From Methylomicrobium agile (GTDB lineage Bacteria; Pseudomonadota; Gammaproteobacteria; Methylococcales; Methylomonadaceae), in the NCBI RefSeq assembly GCF_000733855.1, contig NZ_JPOJ01000001.1, positions 930,001 through 994,000 of the forward strand: a stretch of DNA of 64,000 bases, in the 5' to 3' direction. Shown here piece by piece: positions 7,746 through 16,350 of this stretch (positions within the stretch are counted from its first letter, which is position 1; the number at the start of each line of letters is the position of its first letter). The position numbers and the translations under genes were made by a program. Under the pieces are notes generated by a model, which ran no database searches, was not told where the DNA came from, and was given only the letters and a program-made list of their open reading frames with translations.

Positions 7746-8401
7746 AAGGCGGAGTCGCCGTTCACGCCAAACAAGGCAGGCGCGACGCCTACCTGCCGAT
7801 CCATACCGCACTGTGCCCTTCGGCGGACATTTTCGACGTGGCCGAAGCTTATCTGGAGTTATACGATTTCCGGACTTTTTATATTGCCGACCTGGATGCA
7901 CTGGAGGGAAAAGGCAGCCATGAGGCATTGATCCATGCCGCAGCCGAACGCTTCCCGAACCGAAATTTCTGGCTCGATCGCGGCTTGCCCCTTTCAGCCC
8001 CGGCTTCGCGGCGGCCGTCAAATCTCAAAACGGTGCTGGGAAGCGAATCGTTTCGGACCGAGACACTAAGCCTGCTGGACACCTACGCAAAAGATTTCGT
8101 TTTATCGCTGGATTTCAGAGGCATGCGGCTGGGTGCGGAGAGCCTGTTTACAAACCCCGAGTATTGGCCGAACGATATCATTATCATGACGCTGGAGCGG
8201 GTCGGCAGCGACTCCGGCCCCGACATCGAGAAACTGGCCGCCTTCCGCAAGGCTTATCCCGGTAAAAATTTCATCGCCGCAGGCGGCATCAGAAACCGGG
8301 AAGATTTGGCAGCCCTGCAAAAAATCGGCATACAACAAGCCCTAGTGGCGAGTGCACTGCATTCAGGCGCCATCGGACGCGCCGACCTTGCCGCCTTATA
8401 G
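7718..8401 (+). CDS. HisA/HisF-related TIM-barrel protein of H4MPT islands
   Basis: A 227-residue TIM-barrel protein related to the histidine enzyme HisA (ProFAR isomerase). MQVIPVIDLKGGVAVHAKQG replaces the HisA start (IPAIDLxxGxxVR), and FIAAGGIRNREDL near the C-terminus is the phosphate-binding end. The archaeal and methylotroph 'hisA/hisF family' subgroup co-occurs with H4MPT genes and has no settled function. True HisA would sit in a his operon, absent here. It is the only plus-strand gene in the island and ends at a bidirectional terminator shared with fae. Confidence 0.82.
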   Translation: MQVIPVIDLKGGVAVHAKQGRRDAYLPIHTALCPSADIFDVAEAYLELYDFRTFYIADLDALEGKGSHEALIHAAAERFPNRNFWLDRGLPLSAPASRRPSNLKTVLGSESFRTETLSLLDTYAKDFVLSLDFRGMRLGAESLFTNPEYWPNDIIIMTLERVGSDSGPDIEKLAAFRKAYPGKNFIAAGGIRNREDLAALQKIGIQQALVASALHSGAIGRADLAAL

Positions 8402-8403
8402 GC

Positions 8404-8436
8404 AAAAAAATACCCCAACGAGTGGGGTATTTTTAT
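8404..8436. terminator. Bidirectional rho-independent terminator between HisA-like gene and fae
   Basis: The stem ATACCCC / GGGGTAT with a short loop is flanked by A7 on the left and T5 on the right, so it can terminate transcripts from both converging genes. Confidence 0.9.
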
Positions 8437-8462
8437 CAGGCTTATCTAAGCTTGAATGCCGA

Positions 8463-8972
8463 TCAACCGGCAGCGAACGGGTGCTTCGCAGTCGCTTTGC
8501 CGGCAACCACTTCAGCCGCAGTCGGAGAGCCTGCAACCGCACGCGCGATCGCTTCCTTGGTGGCTTTATAGTTGTATTCCTGGATTTTCGCGTCGTCTTC
8601 AGCCGCCCAGTGAATGAAAACACCGACGCTGATGAACAGATCGTCAGCTTCATCGGCAGGAATGGTGCCGTCTTCAACGCTGTCGGCAACCGCCATTGCT
8701 ACGCCGCGTTGCGCTGGGCCAAACATTTGCACGGCTTGTTTTGCGCCTTTGATCGTAACCTTGTTGAACAAAATTGTTGCCGGTTTAACCATCAGGTTGG
8801 GAGCCACAACGGCCAGCAAAGTGGAGAAACCGTCCTTGTTGTTTGTCAAGGCGATTGCAAATGCGCTTTCAGCAGCTGAGCCTCTTGGACCAATGATCAG
8901 GTCGATGTGCGCAACTTCGTTGCCTTCGCCCACTAAAGATTCACCCACTAACAATTTATTGATTTTAGCCAT
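8463..8972 (-). CDS. fae: Formaldehyde-activating enzyme (Fae)
   Basis: Catalyses condensation of formaldehyde with H4MPT to methylene-H4MPT in the cytoplasm, the entry step for formaldehyde oxidation in methylotrophs. The 169-residue protein begins [28 protein letters not shown], where the conserved His (His22 here) acts in catalysis, and continues with [11 protein letters not shown] and [17 protein letters not shown]. Length matches the family. The ATG at 8972 with GGGG upstream was preferred over an upstream start that adds non-family residues. It has its own promoter region with stacked palindromes, fitting its usually very high expression. Confidence 0.97.
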   Translation of the reverse strand: MAKINKLLVGESLVGEGNEVAHIDLIIGPRGSAAESAFAIALTNNKDGFSTLLAVVAPNLMVKPATILFNKVTIKGAKQAVQMFGPAQRGVAMAVADSVEDGTIPADEADDLFISVGVFIHWAAEDDAKIQEYNYKATKEAIARAVAGSPTAAEVVAGKATAKHPFAAG

Positions 8973-9010
8973 GCTTGTTTTCCCCTGTGAAGAAAAATAA
9001 AAATTAGACA

Positions 9011-9080
9011 AATATAATCACCGCGGTCGGCCGACGTTTGCGATTGACACGGCTAGGCCTAGCGGAATCAAGCGCTTGAT
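9011..9080 (-). promoter_or_regulatory. fae promoter region with four stacked palindromes
   Basis: Upstream of fae are a TATATT-like -10 (9011-9016, minus) without a consensus -35, and four perfect palindromes: ACCGCGGT (9020-9027), GTCGGCCGAC (9026-9035), GCTAGGCCTAGC (9052-9063) and ATCAAGCGCTTGAT (9067-9080, overlapping the stop of the upstream gene). The density suggests operator sites for an activator or repressor of the formaldehyde pathway; no regulator can be named from sequence. Confidence 0.45.
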
Positions 9081-9919
9081 ATATCTTCCAACCATACGGT
9101 AAATAAAGTTGCTACGGTCAGATCAGCCGTCGTGCCGGGATTGATGCCCTGCGACTTGAATTCCTGATCTATCTGATAGAGCAACGGTAATGTTTGCTCG
9201 GGATTTTCCGCTTGCTGCAGAGCGTCCTCGAGCGCAGCCATCCTGGCGACAACCATCCCGGTGTATTGATTACCATATTTCCTTTCAATGTGACTATCGG
9301 GAAACCGGCGCAGCAATCCAACATAAACAGCCAGAGCAGCCCAATTACGACCAATCCTTCCACGTATAACATTGTAGTATACTTTTGTGGAGAAATCGAA
9401 TATATCTTGATACCCTGAACTATATTGAAAAGCTATACGATCCCTCGAAGCCGCCAATTTCATCGCTTCGAGCAGATCCACCGTCGCTTTTTGGTGCACA
9501 TCCTGCTCGCCGGCACTGCCGAGACCGCCCGGCGCAGCCAGCGTGATCGCCCTGAAAACCCAGTCGGCGTCTTCGATCGTCGTGGAAGCCAACACCTGCT
9601 CCAAAGCCTGCCTTAAAGTGACGTGATCGGGTTTATCGGCCGCCGCCCGTACCAGCGGCGCGCACAGCAGCACGATGCCCAGATTGGTGTTGCAGCCGAC
9701 CGCCTCCCGCGTGGCTTTTACCGCATAATAGATTTTTTCGCCGAGCGAATAGGCGGGATTGCACAACGGCCCGGAACTCGCCTCGGCGCTGCGCCTGAAA
9801 TCGGCCACCGTCATGTCGTGACCGTCCGCATAAACGCTGACGTTGCCCGGCTTGAACGCCTGCAGCTCGATTTCGCAGGCTTCGCGGTACAGGGCTTCGA
9901 GCCGGTCGGGAGCGATCAC
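9068..9919 (-). CDS. CitG-like triphosphoribosyl-dephospho-CoA synthase family protein of H4MPT islands (Orf5 type)
   Basis: A 283-residue member of the CitG/MdcB fold family: ELQAFKPGNVSVYADGHDM, CNTNLGIVLLCAPL and ITLAAPGGLGSAGEQDV are its glycine-rich phosphate-binding blocks. The group found in H4MPT islands (orf5 in Methylobacterium) is needed for C1 metabolism but its reaction is unproven; a ribosyl- or phosphoribosyl-transfer step in cofactor synthesis is a reasonable guess. GTG start overlaps the preceding gene's stop (GTGA). An AT-rich patch near 9290-9430 encodes normal-looking protein and does not break the frame. Confidence 0.85.
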   Translation of the reverse strand: MIAPDRLEALYREACEIELQAFKPGNVSVYADGHDMTVADFRRSAEASSGPLCNPAYSLGEKIYYAVKATREAVGCNTNLGIVLLCAPLVRAAADKPDHVTLRQALEQVLASTTIEDADWVFRAITLAAPGGLGSAGEQDVHQKATVDLLEAMKLAASRDRIAFQYSSGYQDIFDFSTKVYYNVIRGRIGRNWAALAVYVGLLRRFPDSHIERKYGNQYTGMVVARMAALEDALQQAENPEQTLPLLYQIDQEFKSQGINPGTTADLTVATLFTVWLEDISSA

Positions 9920-10836
9920 CGGATTTCAATCGCCGGCCGAACGCAACTCAACCCCAAGTAGCGGCCTAGCAAGTCTTCGACCAGCAAGGCCGCGACATTG
10001 ACATCACAGACGCTTTCCAGCCCTTTCCAGGCCGGCACGCTGTTCACTTCGATCACGGTATAGCGGCCGCCCCGGTCGAGCATGATGTCGACCCCCGCAT
10101 AATCCATGTCGAGCGCCAGAGTCGCCCGGACCGCCAGCTCGGCCAGCTCGGCGCTTGCCTCGATCCATTCGCACTCCGCGCCCTGCGCGACATTATTCAG
10201 CCACGACTTGCCGCGCCGCCGCATTGCCGCGACCGCCCGGCCGTTAATCACAAACACGCGATGATCGTGATACCCCTCGCCGGCGGCATGCACGAACCGC
10301 TGCAGGTAGTAGACGCCGCGGCTCGGCGTCAGCCAGAACAGGTCGGTCATTTTTTCGATCCGGCGGATGCCTTCGCCCTGCGAACCGAACAGCGGCTTGC
10401 TGATCAATAAATGACCGTTTCGCAGTTCGTTCTCGGCGATCCGCCGCGCTTCCTCCGGATCGCGCAATACCCAGGTCGGCGGCGTCGGCAGGCCGGCGCG
10501 CTGCAGCAGAAAACTGGTCATGCCCTTGTCGACGCTGCGCTCGATCGCCCGGCCGTCGTTATAGACCGGAACGCCGAGGAGCTTCAACGCATGCAAAACA
10601 TCCAGATACAGCACCACTTCTTCGAGCGAACCGCCCGGCACCCCGCGCACGAAGGCCGCCTCCGGAAGCGCGTGCTCGAACCCGGGAATCCAGAGCGGCA
10701 ATTGCCCGGGCGCCGGCGTCAATCGGCATTCGGCCAGCGAGACGTATTCCGCGCGATAGCCATATTCGGCAAACGCTTGCGTCAACCGCCTGCCGTGCCA
10801 GCCCGGATCATCGGTAAAAATCGCAATGCGGCGCAC
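9916..10836 (-). CDS. RimK-type ATP-grasp ligase, MptN-like (H4MPT glutamate ligase; Orf17 type)
   Basis: A 306-residue ATP-grasp enzyme of the RimK group. SVDKGMTSFLLQRAGLPTPPTWV is the typical linker before the ATP fold, LISKPLFGSQGEGIRRI the ATP loop, and YTVIEVNSVPAWKGLE the metal site. Homologs in methanogens (MptN) add glutamate to H4MPT to give tetrahydrosarcinapterin; in methylotrophs the same gene is called orf17 and affects C1 transfer, possibly by ligating the side chain of dephospho-H4MPT. GTG start with AAAGGACA upstream, 9 bases after mch. Confidence 0.83.
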   Translation of the reverse strand: MRRIAIFTDDPGWHGRRLTQAFAEYGYRAEYVSLAECRLTPAPGQLPLWIPGFEHALPEAAFVRGVPGGSLEEVVLYLDVLHALKLLGVPVYNDGRAIERSVDKGMTSFLLQRAGLPTPPTWVLRDPEEARRIAENELRNGHLLISKPLFGSQGEGIRRIEKMTDLFWLTPSRGVYYLQRFVHAAGEGYHDHRVFVINGRAVAAMRRRGKSWLNNVAQGAECEWIEASAELAELAVRATLALDMDYAGVDIMLDRGGRYTVIEVNSVPAWKGLESVCDVNVAALLVEDLLGRYLGLSCVRPAIEIR

Positions 10837-10845
10837 GAATGTCCT

Positions 10846-11829
10846 TTAGGCGCCGAAAGACTGGTCAAGCAATGCATTGTCGAGCTTGCCGGCGCGGAAG
10901 CTCTTGCCCGACTCGACCGCGGTCACGATTACGCTGGCCGGACTGAACAGCATCGGATCGATCTTGAAGAAATCGTATTGGTAATGCTTGAAAATCTCCG
11001 CAAACGGCTTGCCGTAGTCCTTCGAAGTCGAGCTCGGCAATTCATTAGCAAGTTTTTCGGCCGCTTCGTCGCTGCCTTTCACGAACAGATGGACTTGGCC
11101 TGCAAACAGGATCGCATCGTTCGTGCGTCCCATCGCCTTCACGAAATTCGGATGCGGCGGGCAAGCCGGCGCGCTGCCGAAGCCGTCGACGATGTTTTCG
11201 AGCGGGAAATGCAAGGCATGGGCCTTGTGCATCGCGACTTCGAGCACGCGCGCGACGACCTGCAGGCCGCCGGCCAGCGAACTGGTCGGCGTCACGATCA
11301 CGGTCAGCTTGCCGGGGTCGACCTTGCAGGCGGCGGCGACTTTTTCGACGATTGCCGGCGGCGGAACCGCATCGTTCTCGATCACCAGCACGGTCGAATC
11401 GAAACTGTCGCGGTAACCGAGTTCCTTGTAAAGCTCCTCGACCGGTTCTTCGTTGCCTTCCTTGACCTTGGTCGCCATCGCCCGGGCCGGCCCCGAACCC
11501 AACGCATAATATTTTTCGTGCGACAAACTCCAGCCCGCATATTGGCTGCCAAGGCATCCCAATACCGGATTGCCGGTATGCACATTGACCGTCAACGGCC
11601 AGTGGGCGGTATAAGGACTGTGGCTCAGCGTGACCGTTCCCATCCCGCCGAGGCAGATTTCGGCGATGATCCGTCCCGCTTCGAGGCCGCCCGGCACCTT
11701 GATACCCGCGTCGATGACCGTGCAGCCGTTGTCGAGAGTTTCGACCGCCACCCGCAGCTTGTCCGCATTGGCAATCAAATGCTGCACCAGGGGTTGGGTC
11801 AATTTATTCACACTCGCTTGATATTCCAT
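10846..11829 (-). CDS. mch: Methenyl-H4MPT cyclohydrolase
   Basis: Hydrolyses methenyl-H4MPT to formyl-H4MPT in the formaldehyde oxidation route, between the methylene-H4MPT dehydrogenase and the formyltransferase/hydrolase complex. The 327-residue protein shows [49 protein letters not shown] and [13 protein letters not shown], diagnostic of bacterial and archaeal Mch. The ATG at 11829 was chosen over a longer open frame because [10 protein letters not shown] is the family N-terminus. Only 2 bases separate it from the upstream ATP-grasp gene, so they share a transcript. Confidence 0.96.
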   Translation of the reverse strand: MEYQASVNKLTQPLVQHLIANADKLRVAVETLDNGCTVIDAGIKVPGGLEAGRIIAEICLGGMGTVTLSHSPYTAHWPLTVNVHTGNPVLGCLGSQYAGWSLSHEKYYALGSGPARAMATKVKEGNEEPVEELYKELGYRDSFDSTVLVIENDAVPPPAIVEKVAAACKVDPGKLTVIVTPTSSLAGGLQVVARVLEVAMHKAHALHFPLENIVDGFGSAPACPPHPNFVKAMGRTNDAILFAGQVHLFVKGSDEAAEKLANELPSSTSKDYGKPFAEIFKHYQYDFFKIDPMLFSPASVIVTAVESGKSFRAGKLDNALLDQSFGA

Positions 11830-11831
11830 AA

Positions 11832-12938
11832 TTAAACCTTGATTAATCGATTGAAAATTTGTTGCTGCCTGGCCGCCAACTCCGCCTCCACCCGCTCCGG
11901 ATCGCTTCGGCGGGAAATCACGCTGCACACGGGTTGCCCGGCATGACACAAGGCGCCGGCCTCGGGCCTGTCCATCACCCATTCGGGCCAGACGAGCCCT
12001 TCGGGAATCCTGAGGTCTCTATCGGCATAAACAATCCGGAAACCGGCAAATCCCTTCTGCGCCGGCAACGCCTCCGGAAGGGCGCCCTGGCAGGCTGCGA
12101 TATGGCAAGTCAGCAATTCGCCATAACACTGCATGCTCGCGGACGGGCGCGGATTGATCTCCAGCCCATAGATCCGCTCGCCGTCCTGAATGAAATCGAG
12201 CGTGTTCAGACCTTTCAACCCAAAGGCCCGGACACACTGAGACAGCCAGCCGACCAACTGGACTTTCTGACCCGCGGATAAAATTGCATGATTAATGAGG
12301 CCGGAAAACGCAAATTCAAGGCCGGCGCCTAAATCGGCATGAAATTGGGTATGGAAGCCGACTACGCATGCCTTGTGCGTATCGGCCAAAAACAAAACGG
12401 AGCCCGGCGTTCCGGCCTGGAATTTTTGCCAGTAAACGCCGCGATCGGCTAAACCGGAAGAATAACGGCGAATACCCAGGCTGCCCTGCCCCTGCATCGG
12501 CTTGACCAGCCAACCGCCATTGGCGTCGGGCGCGACAAACGACACCGCCGGGAAGGGAATCCGCAGATCGGCCAGCCGTGCAAAAAAAACGGCCTTGTCC
12601 TGGAGGCGGCGGAAGACGGCGGGCGCATTCCCCAGCAGCGTCATTCGCCGATCCAGATAATCCAGGGTTTCCGGATAAGGCTCCACGCCGCTGCCGTAAA
12701 CGGCTCGACCAACCCCGTAACGCCTGACAAGGCCATCCAGAACCGGGGCAACCTCTTCGACCGCCAACGACGGCAGACGGCAGACCTCGAGCGCGTATTC
12801 ACGGGTGTCCAGATCGGCATAAAGATCGATCACCAGCGCTTTCAGGCCGGCCTTGAAAGCCGCCTCTGCCAGCATACGGCCGGAACCGGCAATGATCAGC
12901 AAAAAATCGGAGGAATTCAAATGCTGCGCAGGACCCAA
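11832..12938 (-). CDS. ATP-grasp protein of H4MPT island, function unassigned
   Basis: A 368-residue ATP-grasp carboligase-like protein, the third ATP-grasp enzyme in this island. Visible are [19 protein letters not shown] at the N-terminal Rossmann-like domain, [15 protein letters not shown] (ATP-binding lysine and glycine loop) and [16 protein letters not shown] (metal-binding E and N). Related genes recur in H4MPT clusters of methylotrophs (possibly the gene called orfY; from memory, not verified). Substrate unknown; a ligation step in H4MPT or methylofuran side-chain assembly is inferred. The start is uncertain (TTG at 12938 without a strong ribosome site). Confidence 0.75.
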   Translation of the reverse strand: MGPAQHLNSSDFLLIIAGSGRMLAEAAFKAGLKALVIDLYADLDTREYALEVCRLPSLAVEEVAPVLDGLVRRYGVGRAVYGSGVEPYPETLDYLDRRMTLLGNAPAVFRRLQDKAVFFARLADLRIPFPAVSFVAPDANGGWLVKPMQGQGSLGIRRYSSGLADRGVYWQKFQAGTPGSVLFLADTHKACVVGFHTQFHADLGAGLEFAFSGLINHAILSAGQKVQLVGWLSQCVRAFGLKGLNTLDFIQDGERIYGLEINPRPSASMQCYGELLTCHIAACQGALPEALPAQKGFAGFRIVYADRDLRIPEGLVWPEWVMDRPEAGALCHAGQPVCSVISRRSDPERVEAELAARQQQIFNRLIKV

Positions 12939-12968
12939 GCTCGCGTCAAAAAACGATCCGTTTGGGGC

Positions 12969-13931
12969 CTACTCCACGACAACCAGACCGCCGCTGTTGC
13001 GGGCGCTCGCGCTGGAGAAAGCCAAGGTACCGCCGGCCGCGAATTTCCGTTCCGCCATTTCGATCAGGGCAGCCGCGCGATCGGCGCCGTTCACCATGCA
13101 AAAACCGGTCGGCCCCCAGGAGGTCTGCCCAACCGCGACCGCGCCCTGCTCGGCCAGCCACTGCATAGCCGAGGCCACTTCGGGACTGGTGTAAATGCCG
13201 CCCTGGACCGCCGCAAAATGCTCCCCGACCGACCGCTGCAGACGCGTGATCACCTCGCCGAACCTGGCGATATCGTTCTCGGCGATCGCAGGCAGCGCCT
13301 GCATCAATAACAGGTAGCACAACTGCTCGGCCTCGCGCCGAGGGAACAAGGGCAGTGCATGGAATGCCTGAATTTCCTGCAAACCGTGCAGGCCCTGTCC
13401 GCGCCTGTCGAAGACCAGGATAAACCGCCAGGCCTCCGGAATCGCCATCCGGACCAGCAGCGGCGGCGTAGCCGTGTGCTCGCCGCGTCCCCCGTCGACG
13501 ACCAGCCCGCCTTGCTCGAACACGCCGATGCCGATGCCGGAGCGCTGCCCCCGAACCGTCACCTGGGCGATGTCGCGAACATTCAGTCCCAAACCGTAAA
13601 AAGCGCTCAACGCCGCCCCGATCGCAAGCGACATCTGGGTGCCCGATCCCAAACCAACATGCTCCGGTATCGCGCTTTCGATCCGGATTTCGAGCGCATC
13701 CGAAACACCCAATGCTTCGCACAGCCGCGTCAGGCATTTCTCCGCGCGCGCAGCCGAAGGCCCCGCAACACTGCGCCGGTCCGAGCCGGTTACCGTCAGG
13801 CGCGTCGCCTGCTCATTCAGCGCCACGCCGATGCTGCCGAAATGCCTTCCCAGGGCGCCGCTCAAATCGATAAACCCCATATGCAGCCGGGCCGGCGCGG
13901 TCACCGATACTTTCTGATGTCGAAATTGCAA
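12969..13931 (-). CDS. Beta-ribofuranosylaminobenzene 5'-phosphate synthase
   Basis: First committed enzyme of the H4MPT branch: joins 4-aminobenzoate (or 4-hydroxybenzoate) and PRPP with decarboxylation to form the C-riboside. The 320-residue protein is a GHMP-kinase superfamily member with VTAPARLHMGFIDL at the N-terminus and the glycine-rich IPEHVGLGSGTQMSLAIG loop, followed by GVFEQGGLVVDGG and GQTSWGPTGF. This combination is specific to beta-RFAP synthase (orf4 in Methylobacterium). The start may be TTG at 13931 or slightly downstream. It lies 30 bases before the ATP-grasp gene. Confidence 0.92.
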   Translation of the reverse strand: MQFRHQKVSVTAPARLHMGFIDLSGALGRHFGSIGVALNEQATRLTVTGSDRRSVAGPSAARAEKCLTRLCEALGVSDALEIRIESAIPEHVGLGSGTQMSLAIGAALSAFYGLGLNVRDIAQVTVRGQRSGIGIGVFEQGGLVVDGGRGEHTATPPLLVRMAIPEAWRFILVFDRRGQGLHGLQEIQAFHALPLFPRREAEQLCYLLLMQALPAIAENDIARFGEVITRLQRSVGEHFAAVQGGIYTSPEVASAMQWLAEQGAVAVGQTSWGPTGFCMVNGADRAAALIEMAERKFAAGGTLAFSSASARNSGGLVVVE

Positions 13932-13996
13932 AGGATCAGATCGAAAGTTGCATTGAAAAACAGGATATTATACACAAACCGGCCGGCGGCGGCGAA

Positions 13997-14656
13997 CTAG
14001 CCCAGCTTCCCCGGCAGTTCCGCCAGATCGTTCAGCACGAACCGGCAACGGGCCAACGTGGCCGCATCTACCGGAAACATGGACGGCACCATCACCGGCA
14101 ACGCCTTCGCTTCGAAAGCGGCTTCGATGCCGGCGGGCGAGTCTTCCAAAACCAGGCAGCGGCCGGCCTCAACCTTCAGCGCGGATGCCGCCCGCAGAAA
14201 AATATCGGGCGACGGCTTGGGACGCCGGACGTGATCGCGTGCAACGACGACCGGGAAAACACCGGAAAGCCCCGCCAGCGCCAAACAGGCCTCCGCATTA
14301 ACCAAAGCGCTGTTCGTTGCCAGGCAAAACGGAATCGCTTCCCGGTTCAGATAATCCCGAAGCGAGTGAAAACCGGTCTTGACCTCGATCCCGTGCACCG
14401 CCACATGCTCCCGCCAGCAGTCTGCCGTCAGCCGGTTGAATTCGCCGTGATCGAATCCGGGGCCGCAAAAGCTTACGATCCGTCGGAGCACCGCATCGCC
14501 CGCCAGACCCGCCAGTCCTTCGAGAAAAACGTCCGGAAAATCGTAAAGCATGGCCCGTCCCGCTTCGCGCCAGGCCGCGCGGTAGGTCTTTTCGGTATCG
14601 AGCACCAGCCCGTCCATGTCGAAGATGACCGCCGAAATATCGGCCCGCTTAATCAT
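13997..14656 (-). CDS. HAD-superfamily phosphatase (beta-phosphoglucomutase/phosphoglycolate phosphatase-like)
   Basis: A 219-residue HAD hydrolase with all four motifs: FDMDGLVLDTE (nucleophile Asp), CLATNSA, RPKPSPDIFLRAA (Lys) and VLEDSPAGIEAA (acidic pair), plus a helical cap. Substrate cannot be read from sequence. The ATG at 14656 overlaps the end of the upstream nucleotidyltransferase gene by 8 bases, so the pair is coupled and probably acts in one process. Position beside beta-RFAP synthase makes a phosphatase step in H4MPT or methylofuran synthesis a reasonable guess. Confidence 0.85.
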   Translation of the reverse strand: MIKRADISAVIFDMDGLVLDTEKTYRAAWREAGRAMLYDFPDVFLEGLAGLAGDAVLRRIVSFCGPGFDHGEFNRLTADCWREHVAVHGIEVKTGFHSLRDYLNREAIPFCLATNSALVNAEACLALAGLSGVFPVVVARDHVRRPKPSPDIFLRAASALKVEAGRCLVLEDSPAGIEAAFEAKALPVMVPSMFPVDAATLARCRFVLNDLAELPGKLG

Positions 14657-15578
14657 GGATGACCCGGATATGTTCGCCGTGCGCCTCGCGGCTGGAACCG
14701 ACCACGATATGCCGGACGCCTTCGGCGTTCCGTTCGAGCATGCCGGCCACCTCCACCGTTTCGCCCTTGCGCGCCTGCCCGGCATAAGTCGCGGTAAAAC
14801 AGACGATCGCCGCGATCGAATCGTGCTCGATCCGGTAAACGGACGGATAGCCGAACGCCTGCTCGTCATCCGTAATCCGACAGGTCAATGTAACAGGCTC
14901 GAGCTTTTGATAATGCTGTGGCCTGTCCGATTCGTTCGGCTCGACCCAGCTCAAATCGAATTTGCGCCCGTTCACCAAGGCCTTGTTGAATTTCCGTTTT
15001 TCATGCCAGACGTACTCCTCGAAACTCAACGAACAATTACGGCGGCGGTACGATGCTTGCCAATCGCTGTCGCTCAGATCCTGCAGGCGATCCTGTTCGA
15101 TCAACGCGCCCACGCCGGCGCGGCAGCGATGAAAAACCTCGCTCCCGTAGCAAACCAAATCGATATCGGAACTTTCTTTTTGCACGCCGACCAGCACCGA
15201 CCCCGTGATGCCGATCCGGTTCAAGTCCACCCCTTGCTGCCTCAGCAATTCGCCGAGTTCAAAAACGTCGCGCTCGACCGGATCGTGGCGAAACTGCCGC
15301 ATGATATGCCGAAAACGGTCCTTCGGCCGATGGTGCCTGACGATCCGTTCGACCTCCACCGCATGCAGGCGCGCATCCAGAATCGGCGAATAATGCAGAT
15401 AATGAGGATGATTTCGGTACAGGAAGGCGTTCGCCTCGTCGGTCGCCTGCTTATGCCAATGGCCTTCGGCGTTTATGTAGCGTAAAAAGCACAGAGCCTT
15501 GCCTTGTTCGAGATGCGGATCGACAACTGCGAACAAGAGACCTTCGGCCGTTTCGATGAAATCTTTGGGAGAAAACAC
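14649..15578 (-). CDS. Predicted nucleotidyltransferase of archaeal/methylotroph type
   Basis: About 309 residues; the N-terminal part (FSPKDFIETAEGLLFAVV, ALCFLRY) and a central polymerase-beta-like nucleotidyltransferase core with GSVLVGVQKESSDIDLV (GS motif and DxD metal site) resemble an uncharacterised group found mainly in archaea. The C-terminal region has YRIEHDSIAAIVCFTATYAGQ. A GTG at 15578 gives the family-like start; an upstream TTG at 15614 is less convincing. Coupled to the HAD gene. Role in C1 cofactor synthesis is suggested only by context and distribution. Confidence 0.75.
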   Translation of the reverse strand: MFSPKDFIETAEGLLFAVVDPHLEQGKALCFLRYINAEGHWHKQATDEANAFLYRNHPHYLHYSPILDARLHAVEVERIVRHHRPKDRFRHIMRQFRHDPVERDVFELGELLRQQGVDLNRIGITGSVLVGVQKESSDIDLVCYGSEVFHRCRAGVGALIEQDRLQDLSDSDWQASYRRRNCSLSFEEYVWHEKRKFNKALVNGRKFDLSWVEPNESDRPQHYQKLEPVTLTCRITDDEQAFGYPSVYRIEHDSIAAIVCFTATYAGQARKGETVEVAGMLERNAEGVRHIVVGSSREAHGEHIRVIHD

Positions 15579-15729
15579 GGAAGATATTGAAGAAAAAAGG
15601 ACGCAAGAAAACAAGGCCGGGCAGCGCTGAAATCGTTAAATCAAACAGCCGTGACCGGCGTATTCCGGGCGGGTAAAAAATGATGCGTACGCTTGCCTTA
15701 CGGGCCTGAAACGCTGCCATTAGCGGACA

Positions 15730-16350
15730 TTATAGCAAATCGCACTGCATCGCTATCTTCATCAGCTCCGCGAGACTGTCCGCCTGCAATTTTTCCATGA
15801 TGCGCGCCCTGTGCGCATCGACGGTACGATTGCTGACCTTCAGGATTTTGGCCGACTCCTTGTTGGAATGGCTGCTGATGACCAAGCGCAGGACCTCCAT
15901 TTCGCGCGGCGTCAGTTGCGCCAACCGCTGCAGAATCTCGCGCTTCAGGGACTGCTGGAATCGGGCATAGATATCCTTATGGATGCCCTCGGCGATGCGC
16001 TCCAGCAGCACGCTGTTTTCGAAAGGCTTTTCCAGGAAATCGATGGCGCCCGCACGAAACGCTTTCGCGGAATCGGCCACTTCGGCATGGCCGCTGATGA
16101 AAATGATCGGAATATCGAGGCTCCGTTCATTCAATGCCTTCTGCAATTCGAGGCCGCTCATTTCCGGCATTCTGACGTCCAGCAACAGGCAGCCCGGCCG
16201 TTCGGGGTCGTAACAGTCCAGAAATTCCAGAGCGGAAGCAAAGCTTTGTACATCGAACCCGGCCGTTTCGATCAGCAAGGTCAACGAATCGCGGACCGCA
16301 AACTCATCGTCTACCAGATAAACCATCGCGTCGTTCCGTTCAAAAACCAT
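15730..16350 (-). CDS. fixJ: FixJ-type response regulator
   Basis: Two-domain transcription factor of 206 residues: receiver domain with acidic pair VDDE and phosphoacceptor in LLLDVRMPEMSG (Asp58), then a LuxR-type helix-turn-helix (LTPREMEVLRLVISSHSNKESAKILKVSNRTVDAHRARIMEKL shown here only by its role; the NRTVDAHR recognition helix is visible). It overlaps the end of the kinase gene by 11 bases and has AAAGGAG before its ATG, so the pair forms one operon and a cognate system. In rhizobia FixJ activates oxygen-regulated genes; targets here are unknown. Confidence 0.88.
   Translation of the reverse strand: MVFERNDAMVYLVDDEFAVRDSLTLLIETAGFDVQSFASALEFLDCYDPERPGCLLLDVRMPEMSGLELQKALNERSLDIPIIFISGHAEVADSAKAFRAGAIDFLEKPFENSVLLERIAEGIHKDIYARFQQSLKREILQRLAQLTPREMEVLRLVISSHSNKESAKILKVSNRTVDAHRARIMEKLQADSLAELMKIAMQCDLL

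Noticed and set aside
9290-9430. AT-rich dip inside the CitG-like gene as a possible insertion
   Set aside because: The reading frame and apparent conserved sequence continue through it without interruption.
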